A stretch of DNA of 64,000 nucleotides from Oscillospiraceae bacterium (GTDB lineage Bacteria > Bacillota > Clostridia > Oscillospirales > Oscillospiraceae), in assembly GCA_022799035.1 (NCBI GenBank), contig JAAWNQ010000005.1, positions 32,126 through 96,125 of the forward strand, read 5' to 3'. Below are positions 40,954 to 49,421 of the stretch, one piece after another. Each line of letters begins with the position of its first letter. The first letter of the stretch is position 1. A program made the position numbers and the translations under genes. The notes below the pieces were generated by a model that did not search any database, was not told the DNA's origin, and saw only the letters and a list, made by a program, of their open reading frames with translations.

Positions 40954-42072
40954 ATGAAAAGAATCACAAGTGTTCTTCTGGCCGGTAGTCTGATCCTGAC
41001 CCTGGCCGCCTGCGGCGGCAAGCCCGCTGAGACCCCTGCTCCCGAGAGCAAGGCCCCCACTGCTGAGAGCCAGGCGCCCGCTCCCGCCGAGCCCAGCGGC
41101 AAGCTGGTCATCTATTCCCCCAACTCCGACACCCAGATCAACTCCAGCCTGGAGGCCTTCAAGGCCGCCTATCCCAAGATCGACGTGGAGCTACAGTCCA
41201 TGGGTACCGGTGACGTGCTGGCTCGGATCGAGGCTGAGAAGGCCAACCCCCAGGCCGACATCAACTGGGGCGCCATCAACTACAACTTCTATGAGCAGCA
41301 TCCCGACCTGTGGGAGGAGTATGTCTCCCCCAACGATGAGCTGCTGGACGAGAACTACCGCAACCACGCCGGCTGCGTCAGCTTCGGCAACCTGTCCGGC
41401 TCCGGTGCCTTCATCCTCAACGACGACCTGCTGGCGGAGCTGGGCGTGGAGGTCAAGGGCTACGCCGACCTGCTGAATCCCGCCCTGAAGGGCAAGATCG
41501 CCATGGGCGATCCCACCGCCTCCTCCTCTGCTTTCGCTGAGCTGACCAACATGCTGCTGGTCATGGGCGAGGGCGCCACCGCCGACGAGTGCTATCACAG
41601 CGACAAGGCGTGGAAGTACATTGAGGACTTTGTGGCCAACCTGGACGGCATCATCCTCAGCAGCTCCTCCGCCGTGTATAAGAACGTGGTGGCCGGCGAG
41701 TACGCCGTGGGCGTGTCCTACGAGGATCCCGTGGTCCAGGCCGTTCTGGACAACAAGGAGAATCCCGACGCCAACATCTCCATGGTCTATCCCGCCGAGG
41801 GCGCCGTGTGGCTTCCTGCCGGTGTGGCCATCGTGAAGAACGCCCCCAACATGGACAACGCCAAGCTGTTTGTGGACTTTATGCTGTCTGAGGAGTGCCA
41901 GAAGGAGCTGGCCAAGACCACCATCCGGGGCACCATCACCACCATCCCCCAGGACTGCGAGGGCATGCTGCCCTTCAGCGAGATTAAGGTGGCTTACGAG
42001 GATCAGGCCGCCGTTGCCGCTTATCAGACTGAGATGCTGGAGAAGTGGACCAACATCGTGACCGGCGGCTGA
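40954..42072 (+). CDS. AfuA/FbpA-type solute-binding lipoprotein
   Basis: This 372-aa lipoprotein has a signal and lipobox (LILTLAACGG), an Ala/Pro-rich linker, and a SBP_bac_6-type fold typical of iron, 2-aminoethylphosphonate and sugar-phosphate binding proteins (KLVIYSPNSD, ADINWGAINYNFYEQHPDLWEEY, AEGAVWLPAGVAIVKNAPN). No clear iron-ligand tyrosine pair was seen. AAAGGAGGG precedes ATG. With the following ATPase and fused permease it forms a complete importer. Its co-operon gene encodes a NanE-like epimerase, which points to a phosphorylated sugar rather than iron. Confidence 0.85.
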   Translation: MKRITSVLLAGSLILTLAACGGKPAETPAPESKAPTAESQAPAPAEPSGKLVIYSPNSDTQINSSLEAFKAAYPKIDVELQSMGTGDVLARIEAEKANPQADINWGAINYNFYEQHPDLWEEYVSPNDELLDENYRNHAGCVSFGNLSGSGAFILNDDLLAELGVEVKGYADLLNPALKGKIAMGDPTASSSAFAELTNMLLVMGEGATADECYHSDKAWKYIEDFVANLDGIILSSSSAVYKNVVAGEYAVGVSYEDPVVQAVLDNKENPDANISMVYPAEGAVWLPAGVAIVKNAPNMDNAKLFVDFMLSEECQKELAKTTIRGTITTIPQDCEGMLPFSEIKVAYEDQAAVAAYQTEMLEKWTNIVTGG

Positions 42073-42111
42073 GACTGAGGACTTAGAATCGAATATAGAG
42101 GGAGAACGACC

Positions 42112-43227
42112 ATGAGTGTTTGTATTAGTATCAAGGACGCTGTAAAAAAGTACGGTAATAATACAATCATCTCGGACTTGTCCCTGGAGATCAAGGAGGG
42201 TGAATTTTTCACCCTCCTTGGTCCATCCGGGTGTGGAAAGACAACGCTTCTGAGAATGATTGCCGGCTTTAACAGCATTGAGGGTGGAGACTTCTACTTC
42301 AACGACAAGCGGATCAACGACATGGATCCTGCCCAGCGGAACATCGGCATGGTGTTCCAGAATTACGCCATCTTCCCCCATCTCTCGGTGCGGGACAACG
42401 TGGCCTTTGGCCTGAAAAACCGGAAGGCCTCCAAGGAGGTCATCCAGACAGAGACCGACAAGTTCATGGAGCTGATGCACATCAAGGAGTACGCCGACCG
42501 GATGCCCGACCGGCTCTCCGGCGGCCAGCAGCAGCGGGTGGCCCTGGCCCGGGCTCTGGTCATCAAGCCCGATGTGCTCCTGATGGACGAGCCTCTTTCC
42601 AACCTGGACGCCAAGCTCCGGGTGGAGATGCGGACGGTCATCAAGGAGATCCAGCACACCGTTGGCATCACCAACGTATACGTGACCCACGATCAGGAGG
42701 AGGCCATGGCGGTCTCCGACCGGATCGCCGTTATGAATCAAGGGGACATCCAGCAGGTGGGCACCCCCAAGGATATTTACCAGCGGCCCGCCAACCTGTT
42801 TGTAGCCACCTTCATCGGACGGTCCAACATTCTGCCCGGAAAGCTGAAAGCGGCAGGGGGCAAGGCGGTGCTCTCCTTTGACGAGGGGTTCCAGGTGGAG
42901 CTTCCCAACGTGCTGGAGCAGTACTGCAAGGATCAGGATGTGAAGATCTCGGTCCGTCCGGAGGAATTCATTCTGAATGCTTCCCCCGACGCCAAGGGCT
43001 TGAAGGCCACCATCGACTCCAGCGTATTCCTGGGCCTGAACACCCACTATTTCGCCCACACCGATTCCGGGGAGCGTATTGAGGTGGTCCAGGAGTCCCA
43101 GATCGACAGCATTATTCCCGACGGCACCGTGATCCACCTGGGGGTCAAAACCGAAAAGATCAATGTCTTTGAGGCGGAGGGCAGGTACAACCTGCTGGAA
43201 GGCGTACGCAATGACAATGTCGGTTAA
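42112..43227 (+). CDS. AfuC/FbpC-type ABC transporter ATP-binding protein
   Basis: This 371-aa importer ATPase has Walker A (GPSGCGKTT), the Q-loop (VFQNYAIFPH), the signature LSGGQQQRVALARAL, Walker B (VLLMDEPLSNLDAKLR) and the switch His (VTHDQEEAM), followed by a TOBE-type C-terminal regulatory domain. It lies 39 bp after the binding-protein gene. Confidence 0.95.
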   Translation: MSVCISIKDAVKKYGNNTIISDLSLEIKEGEFFTLLGPSGCGKTTLLRMIAGFNSIEGGDFYFNDKRINDMDPAQRNIGMVFQNYAIFPHLSVRDNVAFGLKNRKASKEVIQTETDKFMELMHIKEYADRMPDRLSGGQQQRVALARALVIKPDVLLMDEPLSNLDAKLRVEMRTVIKEIQHTVGITNVYVTHDQEEAMAVSDRIAVMNQGDIQQVGTPKDIYQRPANLFVATFIGRSNILPGKLKAAGGKAVLSFDEGFQVELPNVLEQYCKDQDVKISVRPEEFILNASPDAKGLKATIDSSVFLGLNTHYFAHTDSGERIEVVQESQIDSIIPDGTVIHLGVKTEKINVFEAEGRYNLLEGVRNDNVG

Positions 43228-43245
43228 GGGATCGAGGGACGAATT

Positions 43246-44898
43246 ATGAAGAAAACAAAAAAGATGGATATGTGGGTGATGGTGTCCATCGCCATCCTCT
43301 GCGCGTACCTTCTGTTCCTCATCTACCCCATGTTCAACCTGCTGCGTCAGTCGGTGCTGACCAAGGGTGGGGAGTTCACCCTGGAGTACTTCCAGAAGTT
43401 CTTTGGGAAGGCCTACTATTTCTCCACCCTTTGGAATTCCCTCAAGGTGTCGGTGCTGGCCACTATAGTCACCCTGGTCATTGGCGTTCCCCTGGCCTAT
43501 GTGTATAACCTCTATGAGATCAAGGGCAAGACCTTCCTGCAGATGATCATTATCCTGTGCAGTATGTCCGCCCCCTTCATCGGGGCCTACTCCTGGATCC
43601 TGCTGCTGGGCAACAACGGCATCGTCCGCAAGACCATCCGGTCCCTGCTGGGCATCAAGCTGCCCAGTATCTATGGGTTCAACGGCATTCTGCTGGTGCT
43701 GTCCTTACAGCTTTTCCCCCTGGTGTTCCTCTATGTATCGGGAGCGTTGAAAAACATCGACAACTCCCTGCTGGAAGCCTCGGAGAACATGGGCTGCAAG
43801 GGTGTGAAGCGGTTTTTCAAGGTCATCGTGCCCCTGTGTATGCCCACCATCCTGGCGGCCACCCTGCTGGTGTTCATGCGGGCCTTCGCCGACTTCGGCA
43901 CTCCGCTGCTTATCGGCCAGGGCTACCGGACCTTCCCGGTGGAGATCTATAATGCCTTCTTCTCTGAGACCACCGGCGGCGACTATGGCTTTGCCTGCGC
44001 CACCTCGGTCATCGCCATCGTGATCACCACGGTGGTGTTCCTCATCCAGAAGTGGACCTCCAACCGGTTCTCCTTCACCATGAACGCTTTGCACCCCATT
44101 GAGCGGAAGAAGGCCAAGGGTCTGTTCAATGTGCTGATCCACCTGTTCTGCTACGGCATCGTGGGCATCGCCTTTATGCCCCAGATCTATGTTTTCTATG
44201 AGTCCTTCCGGAAGACTTCGGGCAAGGCCTTCGTGCCGGGCTATTCTCTCAACAGCTACCGGGAAGCCTTCAAGGTGGCAGGCAACGCCATCAAGAACAC
44301 CTTCGTCATCGGTCTTGGGGCGCTGGTCCTCATCGTCCTGTTGGCGGTGCTGGTGGCCTATCTGGTCATCCGCCGGCGGAACGTGGCCAACGGCGTCATT
44401 GATGTGATGAGTATGCTGCCCTACATCATTCCCGGCAGCGTGGTGGGCATCGCCCTGATCATGGCCTTCAATAAGAAGCCTCTGATCCTTACCGGCACCA
44501 TGATCATCATGATCATCGCTCTGGTGATCCGGCGTCTGCCCTACACCATCCGGAGTTCGGTGGCTACCCTCCAACAGATCCCCATCACTGTGGAGGAGGC
44601 GGCCATCTCCCTGGGCTCCTCCAAGGCCAAGACCTTCTTCACCATCACGGTGCCCATGATGTCCAACGGCATCATCTCGGGCGCCATCCTGAGCTGGGTC
44701 ACCATCATCACGGAGCTGAGTACCGCCATCTGTCTCTATACAGTGCGGACCCAGACCCTGACTTTGGCCATCTACACCTTTGTCTCCCGGGGTAACGACG
44801 GCATTGCGGCCGCCTTGGCCACCATCCTGTCCCTCACGACGGTGGTGTCTCTGGGCGTGTTCATGAAGGTGTCCAAGTCCAAGGATGTGACCCTGTAA
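43246..44898 (+). CDS. AfuB/FbpB-type ABC transporter permease (two fused domains)
   Basis: This 550-aa protein has about twelve TM helices in two BPD_transp_1 halves. Each half has an EAA-type loop that contacts the ATPase: LEASENMGCKGVKRFFKVIVP near residue 180 and EEAAISLGSSKAKTFFTITVP near residue 450. Fusion of two permease domains is typical of the FbpB/AfuB family. It lies 18 bp after the ATPase and 13 bp before the NanE-like gene. Confidence 0.95.
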   Translation: MKKTKKMDMWVMVSIAILCAYLLFLIYPMFNLLRQSVLTKGGEFTLEYFQKFFGKAYYFSTLWNSLKVSVLATIVTLVIGVPLAYVYNLYEIKGKTFLQMIIILCSMSAPFIGAYSWILLLGNNGIVRKTIRSLLGIKLPSIYGFNGILLVLSLQLFPLVFLYVSGALKNIDNSLLEASENMGCKGVKRFFKVIVPLCMPTILAATLLVFMRAFADFGTPLLIGQGYRTFPVEIYNAFFSETTGGDYGFACATSVIAIVITTVVFLIQKWTSNRFSFTMNALHPIERKKAKGLFNVLIHLFCYGIVGIAFMPQIYVFYESFRKTSGKAFVPGYSLNSYREAFKVAGNAIKNTFVIGLGALVLIVLLAVLVAYLVIRRRNVANGVIDVMSMLPYIIPGSVVGIALIMAFNKKPLILTGTMIIMIIALVIRRLPYTIRSSVATLQQIPITVEEAAISLGSSKAKTFFTITVPMMSNGIISGAILSWVTIITELSTAICLYTVRTQTLTLAIYTFVSRGNDGIAAALATILSLTTVVSLGVFMKVSKSKDVTL

Positions 44899-44911
44899 GG
44901 GAGGTTGTCCC

Positions 44912-45628
44912 ATGAAACCTGTGGTAGAAAAGCTGCTGGGCAAGACCATCATCAGCGTCCAGGCCTACGAGGATACCCCTCTCTACGGCCCGGAGAACAT
45001 GCGCACCATGGCCCAAAGCGTCCTTATGGGCGGGGCCGACGGCCTTCGGGCCTGCTGGCCCCAGGATATCCGGGCCATCCGGGAGATCACCGACAAGCCC
45101 ATTGTGGGGATCTTTAAGGATTTCGGAGAGGGAGATCCCCTGGACACCGTTTTTATCACCCCCACCGTGGACCAGGCCTGTGAGGTCATTGAGGCTGGAG
45201 CCGATATCCTGGGGGTGGACTGCACCATCCGTCCCACCCGGGGGTTGGAGGAGCTGAAACGGCTGCTGGGAGGTATCCGGGAACGGTATCCGGACGTGGC
45301 CATCATGGCCGACCTTGCCACCCTGGAGGAGGGGGTCGCCGTAGCCGGAACAGGGCTGGTGGACATCATCTCCTCCACCCTCAGCGGCTATACCCGCCAA
45401 AGCCTCAGCCGGAAAAGCGACCGGCCCGACGTGGAGCTGGTACGGCGGCTGAAGCAGGAGGTGGACCTGCCCGTGAACGGGGAGGGTCGGATCTGGGAGC
45501 TTTCAGACCTGGAGGCTGTGCTGGAGGCGGGAGCCGACATGGTGACCATCGGCAGCGCGGTGACCCGCCCCCACGAGATCGCCAAGCGGTTCGTGCAGTG
45601 TCAGCGCCGCTGGCGGGAGAAAAACTGA
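44912..45628 (+). CDS. nanE: NanE-like N-acylglucosamine-6-phosphate 2-epimerase
   Basis: This 238-aa TIM-barrel enzyme matches the ManNAc-6-phosphate to GlcNAc-6-phosphate epimerase family: SVQAYEDTPLYGPENMRTMAQS, GIFKDF (usually GI-K), ADILGVDCTIRPTRG, IMADLATLEEG, VNGEGRIW and MVTIGSAVTRPHEIAKRF. GGAGG precedes ATG. It is the last gene of the transporter operon; a terminator follows. No other nan genes are visible, so its physiological substrate may be another amino-sugar phosphate. Confidence 0.88.
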   Translation: MKPVVEKLLGKTIISVQAYEDTPLYGPENMRTMAQSVLMGGADGLRACWPQDIRAIREITDKPIVGIFKDFGEGDPLDTVFITPTVDQACEVIEAGADILGVDCTIRPTRGLEELKRLLGGIRERYPDVAIMADLATLEEGVAVAGTGLVDIISSTLSGYTRQSLSRKSDRPDVELVRRLKQEVDLPVNGEGRIWELSDLEAVLEAGADMVTIGSAVTRPHEIAKRFVQCQRRWREKN

Positions 45629-45638
45629 AGCAGAGTTA

Positions 45639-45677
45639 AAAAGGACCCAAAGCCTGCTTGGCTTTGGGTCCTTTTGC
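45639..45677 (+). terminator. Terminator after nanE
   Basis: A 16-bp perfect stem (AAAAGGACCCAAAGCC / GGCTTTGGGTCCTTTT) with a 5-nt loop, ending in TTTT. Confidence 0.93.
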
Positions 45678-45722
45678 ACAGATTCCCCCTTCGGTTTTTT
45701 TTAAAAGCTGGCTTTCCCCCTC

Positions 45723-45751
45723 TTGAAACTTTCCGTGGATTGACCTATAAT
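45723..45751 (+). promoter_or_regulatory. Promoter of the alsE-rpiB-serC group
   Basis: TTGAAA (45723-45728) and TATAAT (45746-45751) are separated by 17 bp, about 35 bp before the GTG start at 45787. Confidence 0.8.
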
Positions 45752-45786
45752 CTACGTTATAACAAAGATAGAAAGGGGAGAAGGAC

Positions 45787-46440
45787 GTGGGAAAAAAATT
45801 GCTGTGTCCCTCCATGATGTGCGCGGACTTTGGCGATCTGTCCGGGGAGGTGTCCCGGCTGGAGAAGGCGGGGGCCGATATCTTTCACCTGGACCTGATG
45901 GACGGGCACTTTGTTCCCAACTTTGGACTGGGGCTTCAGGATATGGAGTATGTCTGTACCCACTCCTCAGTACCCTGTGATGTGCATATGATGTGTGTGG
46001 ATCCGGACAGCTACGTGGAGAAATTCGCAAAAATGGGGATCCGGATCATCTATGTCCACGCGGAGTCCGGCCTTAACATTGCCAGGACCCTCCAGCGTAT
46101 CCGGGACGCCGGAGCCCAGGTGGGGGTAGCCATCAGTCCGGCCACTGCGGGGTGTACGGTGGAGCCCCTGCTGAATCTGGCGGACTATGTGCTGGTGATG
46201 ACGGTGAACCCCGGCTTTGCCGGTCAGAAATATCTGCCCTTTGTGGACGACAAGATCCACTGGCTTTTGGAACGGAAAGAGCGCTATGGCTATCAACTGG
46301 TCATTGACGGGGCCTGCTCCCCGCAGGTCATCAAGGATCTGAGTGCCAAAGGGGTGGACGGCTTTGTTCTTGGGACCAGCGCCCTGTTCGGCAAGGGGCG
46401 GCCCTATGAGGAGATCATGCCTGAACTTCGGGCATTGTAA
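45787..46440 (+). CDS. Ribulose/allulose-phosphate 3-epimerase (AlsE/Rpe-like)
   Basis: This 217-aa TIM-barrel epimerase has LCPSMMCADFGDL, the metal motif FHLDLMDGHFVPNFG, CDVHMMCVDPDSY, MTVNPGFAGQKYLP and VIDGACSP. The MM-CAD and DGACS variants favour AlsE (D-allulose-6-phosphate) over housekeeping Rpe, but by eye this is not decisive. It starts with GTG 45787 after GGGGAGAAGGAC. It is followed 38 bp later by the RpiB-like isomerase. Confidence 0.88.
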   Translation: MGKKLLCPSMMCADFGDLSGEVSRLEKAGADIFHLDLMDGHFVPNFGLGLQDMEYVCTHSSVPCDVHMMCVDPDSYVEKFAKMGIRIIYVHAESGLNIARTLQRIRDAGAQVGVAISPATAGCTVEPLLNLADYVLVMTVNPGFAGQKYLPFVDDKIHWLLERKERYGYQLVIDGACSPQVIKDLSAKGVDGFVLGTSALFGKGRPYEEIMPELRAL

Positions 46441-46478
46441 GAGGGAATACAACAAAACAAAAACAGGAGGGACCTACC

Positions 46479-46946
46479 ATGAAGTTGGCGATTGGAAACG
46501 ATCATGTGGCGGTGGAGATGAAGAAGGAGATCATAGCCCATCTGGAGCAGAAGGGCATTGAGATGGTGGATGTGGGCACCGGCTCCCCCGAGAGCTTCCA
46601 CTATCCCATCAGCGGCTACAAGGTAGCCCGCATGGTTGCCGATGGGGAGGTGGACGGGGGCATCCTCATCTGCGGCACCGGAGTGGGGATCTCCCTGGCG
46701 GCCAATAAGGTGAAGGGGGTCCGGGCCTGCGTGTGCAGTGAGCCCTACACCGCCAAGCTCTCCAAAATGCACAACAACTCCAACATCATCGCTTTCGGCG
46801 CCCGGGTCATCGGTATCGAGACCGCCAAGATGATCGTGGACGAGTGGGTGGGCGCTGAATTCGAGGGCGGCCGCCATGGGACGAGGGTGGATATGCTCAC
46901 CGAGATCGAACAGACCCAGGACCTGAAAGCGGCCCACGAGGGCTGA
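46479..46946 (+). CDS. RpiB/LacA/B-type sugar-phosphate isomerase
   Basis: This 155-aa Rossmann-like isomerase carries the RpiB pattern (AIGNDHVAVEMKKEI, GILICGTGVGISLAANKVKGVRACVC, HNNSNIIAFGARVIG). Typical RpiB has the catalytic cysteine in GILICGTG, which is present. GGAGGG precedes ATG. With the adjacent epimerase it can interconvert pentose or hexose phosphates such as allose-6-P, allulose-6-P and fructose-6-P, as in the E. coli als/rpiB pair. Confidence 0.9.
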   Translation: MKLAIGNDHVAVEMKKEIIAHLEQKGIEMVDVGTGSPESFHYPISGYKVARMVADGEVDGGILICGTGVGISLAANKVKGVRACVCSEPYTAKLSKMHNNSNIIAFGARVIGIETAKMIVDEWVGAEFEGGRHGTRVDMLTEIEQTQDLKAAHEG

Positions 46947-46964
46947 CCCCGAGGAGGTTTTATT

Positions 46965-48047
46965 ATGGACAGAGTATACAACTTTTCCGCCGGCCCCTCC
47001 ATGCTGCCCCTGGAGGCCCTGGAGCGGGCGGGGGCCGAGATCACCAACTATCAGGGCTCCGGCATGTCCGTCATGGAGATGAGCCACCGCTCCAAGGTGT
47101 TCCAGAAGATTTTTGACGACACCCAGGCCAAGTTTCGCAAGGCCCTGAATGTTCCCGAGGGCTACAAGGTGCTGTTCCTCCAGGGGGGCGCCTCCACCCA
47201 GTTTTCCGCCGTGCCCCTGAACCTCATCGGGGCTACGGGCAGGGCGGATTACGCCGTCACGGGCAACTTCTCCAAGCTGGCCTATAAGGAGGCCCTGAAG
47301 TACGGCGAGATCAGCGTGGCCGCCACCAGCGAGGACGAGAACCACACCTACATTCCCGCCCAGTCGGCGCTGAAGCTGGACCCCAAGGCCAGCTACTTCT
47401 ACTACTGCGCCAACAACACCATCTACGGCACCGAGTGGCAGTATGTCCCCGAGACGGGGGAGGTGCCTTTGGTGTGCGATATGTCCTCCAACATCCTCTC
47501 CCGGCCGGTGGACGTGAGCAAGTACGGGGTCATTTTCGCCGGAGCCCAGAAGAACATGGCCCCCGCGGGGCTTACGGTGGTCATCGTGAAGGAGGACCTG
47601 GCGGGGAAGGAGCTTCCCTACACCCCCCTGATGCTGGGCTACAAGACCATGATCGACAAAGATTCCATGTATAACACGCCCCCCTGCTGGTGTATCTACA
47701 TGCTGGGCCTGACGCTGGACTGGCTGGAGAGCCAGGGGGGAGTAGAGGGCATGGAGAAGATCAAGCACGGCAAGGCCAAGCTCCTCTACGACGTGCTGGA
47801 CGATTCCCGGCTCTTTACCTGCGCGGCCAAGCCGGGGAGCCGCTCCGACATGAACGTGACCTTCCGCTCGGTGAGCGAGGAGCTGGACGCCAAGTTCGTG
47901 GCCCAGGCCACCGCCGCCGGCTTTACCAACCTGAAGGGCCACCGCAACGTGGGCGGTATGCGGGCTTCCATCTACAACGCCATGCCTGTGGAGGGCGTGG
48001 AGAAGCTGGCGGAGTTTATTCGGAAGTTCGACAAGGAAAACAGGTAA
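46965..48047 (+). CDS. serC: Phosphoserine aminotransferase
   Basis: This 360-aa PLP enzyme begins MDRVYNFSAGPSMLP, has EMSHRSK, the PLP-lysine region IFAGAQKNMAPAGLT, and MYNTPPCWCIYML. It converts 3-phosphohydroxypyruvate to phosphoserine. It starts 18 bp after rpiB. The next gene is serA, so two of the three serine-synthesis steps are here (serB is not seen). Confidence 0.97.
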   Translation: MDRVYNFSAGPSMLPLEALERAGAEITNYQGSGMSVMEMSHRSKVFQKIFDDTQAKFRKALNVPEGYKVLFLQGGASTQFSAVPLNLIGATGRADYAVTGNFSKLAYKEALKYGEISVAATSEDENHTYIPAQSALKLDPKASYFYYCANNTIYGTEWQYVPETGEVPLVCDMSSNILSRPVDVSKYGVIFAGAQKNMAPAGLTVVIVKEDLAGKELPYTPLMLGYKTMIDKDSMYNTPPCWCIYMLGLTLDWLESQGGVEGMEKIKHGKAKLLYDVLDDSRLFTCAAKPGSRSDMNVTFRSVSEELDAKFVAQATAAGFTNLKGHRNVGGMRASIYNAMPVEGVEKLAEFIRKFDKENR

Positions 48048-48175
48048 GTTAAAAGTTAAAAATTAAAAGTTAAAAAGCTAAAAGTACGGTTGTCCGGCGG
48101 AGCCGGACAAATTGAAATAGCCGCCTTTGGCGGCAACAAGACAATAGCTTTTTCGCTTTTCATTTTTAACTTTTG
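48048..48175. repeat. Palindromic interspersed repeat, copy 2
   Basis: This is a 128-bp element with TTAAAAG-rich arms (AAAGTTAAAAATTAAAAG and CATTTTTAACTTTT). Its GC core (GTCCGGCGGAGCCGGACAAATTGAAATAGCCGCCTTTGGCGGCAAC) is itself two hairpins. It shares its core with the copy at 31071-31194. It runs from the serC stop codon to the serA ribosome site, so it is transcribed in the serC-serA mRNA. Confidence 0.82.
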
Positions 48176-48187
48176 GAGGTATGTCTA

Positions 48188-49357
48188 ATGTTTAGAATCA
48201 AAACCTTGAACAAGATCTCCCCCGCTGGTCTTTCCCAGTTGGATAAGGCCCGGTATGCCGTCTCCGACAGCGAGGAGAACGAGGACGGCATCCTGGTCCG
48301 GTCGGCGGATATGCAGGAGTATCCATTCCCCGACACCCTTCGGGCCATTGCCCGGGCGGGGGCGGGTGTGAACAATATCCCCGTGGACCGCTGCTCCCAG
48401 GCGGGCATCGTGGTCTTCAACACCCCCGGGGCCAATGCCAACGCGGTGAAGGAGCTGGCGGTCTGCGCTCTCATGCTGGCTTCCCGGAACATCGTGGGGG
48501 GCAGTAAGTGGGTGGACGGCCAGGTCACCGCCGGGGTGGATGTGACCACCGTGGTGGAGAAGGGGAAGAGCCAGTTCGTAGGTCCCGAGGTCATGGGGAA
48601 GACCCTGGGCGTCATCGGTCTGGGGGCCATCGGGGTCCAGGTGGCCAATATCGCCACCAAGCTGGGGATGAACGTCTACGGCTACGATCCCTTCCTGTCG
48701 GTGAACGCCGCCCTGAACCTGTCCCGGATGGTCCATGTGGCCACCGACCTGGACACCATCTATAAAAACAGCGACTACATCACCATCCATGTGCCCATGG
48801 GCAAGGAGACCAAGGGGATGCTCAACGAGGACGCCTTCCACATGATGAAGGGGGGCGTCCGGATCATCAACCTGGCCCGGGGGGGGCTGGTGAACGAGCC
48901 TGATATGATCGCCGCTCTCCAGAGCGGCAAGGTGGCCGCCTATGTCACAGATTTCCCCACCAACCCCTTGGCCGGGTGTAAGAACGTGACCCTGATCCCC
49001 CACTTGGGGGCCTCCACCCCCGAGAGCGAGGAGAACTGCGCCGTCATGGCGGCCCAGCAGCTCCGGGACTACCTGGAGAATGGCAACATCCGCAACAGCG
49101 TGAACCTGCCCACCCTGGAGCAGCCCTGGTCGGGCATCGCCCGGATCTGCCTGATCCACAAAAACAGCCCCGGTATGCTGGCCCAGATCACCGCCCTTCT
49201 CAGCGACGAGGGGGTCAACGTGGAGAACATGACCAACAAGTCCAAGGGGGAGTATGCCTACACCGTGGTGGACATCGCCAGCCGGATCACGGATAAGGAG
49301 ATCGAGGAGCTGCGCGCCATCGAGGGGATGCTGCGGGTGCGGTATCTGACCCATTAA
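48188..49357 (+). CDS. serA: D-3-phosphoglycerate dehydrogenase
   Basis: This 389-aa NAD-dependent dehydrogenase of serine synthesis has the NAD-binding GVIGLGAIGVQVANIATKLG, the signature LNEDAFHMMKGGVRIINLARGGLVNE, LIPHLGASTPESEENCA and a C-terminal ACT domain (NSPGMLAQITALLSDEGVNVENM) likely sensing serine. Length is shorter than the E. coli enzyme and normal for this ACT-only form. The start is ATG 48188, 8 nt after GGAGGT. Confidence 0.95.
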   Translation: MFRIKTLNKISPAGLSQLDKARYAVSDSEENEDGILVRSADMQEYPFPDTLRAIARAGAGVNNIPVDRCSQAGIVVFNTPGANANAVKELAVCALMLASRNIVGGSKWVDGQVTAGVDVTTVVEKGKSQFVGPEVMGKTLGVIGLGAIGVQVANIATKLGMNVYGYDPFLSVNAALNLSRMVHVATDLDTIYKNSDYITIHVPMGKETKGMLNEDAFHMMKGGVRIINLARGGLVNEPDMIAALQSGKVAAYVTDFPTNPLAGCKNVTLIPHLGASTPESEENCAVMAAQQLRDYLENGNIRNSVNLPTLEQPWSGIARICLIHKNSPGMLAQITALLSDEGVNVENMTNKSKGEYAYTVVDIASRITDKEIEELRAIEGMLRVRYLTH

Positions 49358-49371
49358 GAGAAGGAAAGACA

Positions 49372-49415
49372 GAAAAAAGCGGCCGGCGATCTGATCGCCG
49401 GCCGCTTCTCTTTTT
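49372..49415. terminator. Terminator of serA
   Basis: The stem AGCGGCCGGCGAT / ATCGCCGGCCGCT with a 3-nt loop is followed by TCTCTTTTTC. It lies between convergent genes and probably serves both. Confidence 0.9.
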
Positions 49416-49421
49416 CAAGGG

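Noticed and set aside
40724-40954. 76-aa plus-strand ORF before the binding-protein gene
   Set aside because: Spans a terminator, a promoter and a hairpin; better explained as a noncoding leader.
41191-43137. 648-aa minus-strand ORF
   Set aside because: Antisense shadow of the importer genes; Gly/Leu/His-rich with no family signature.
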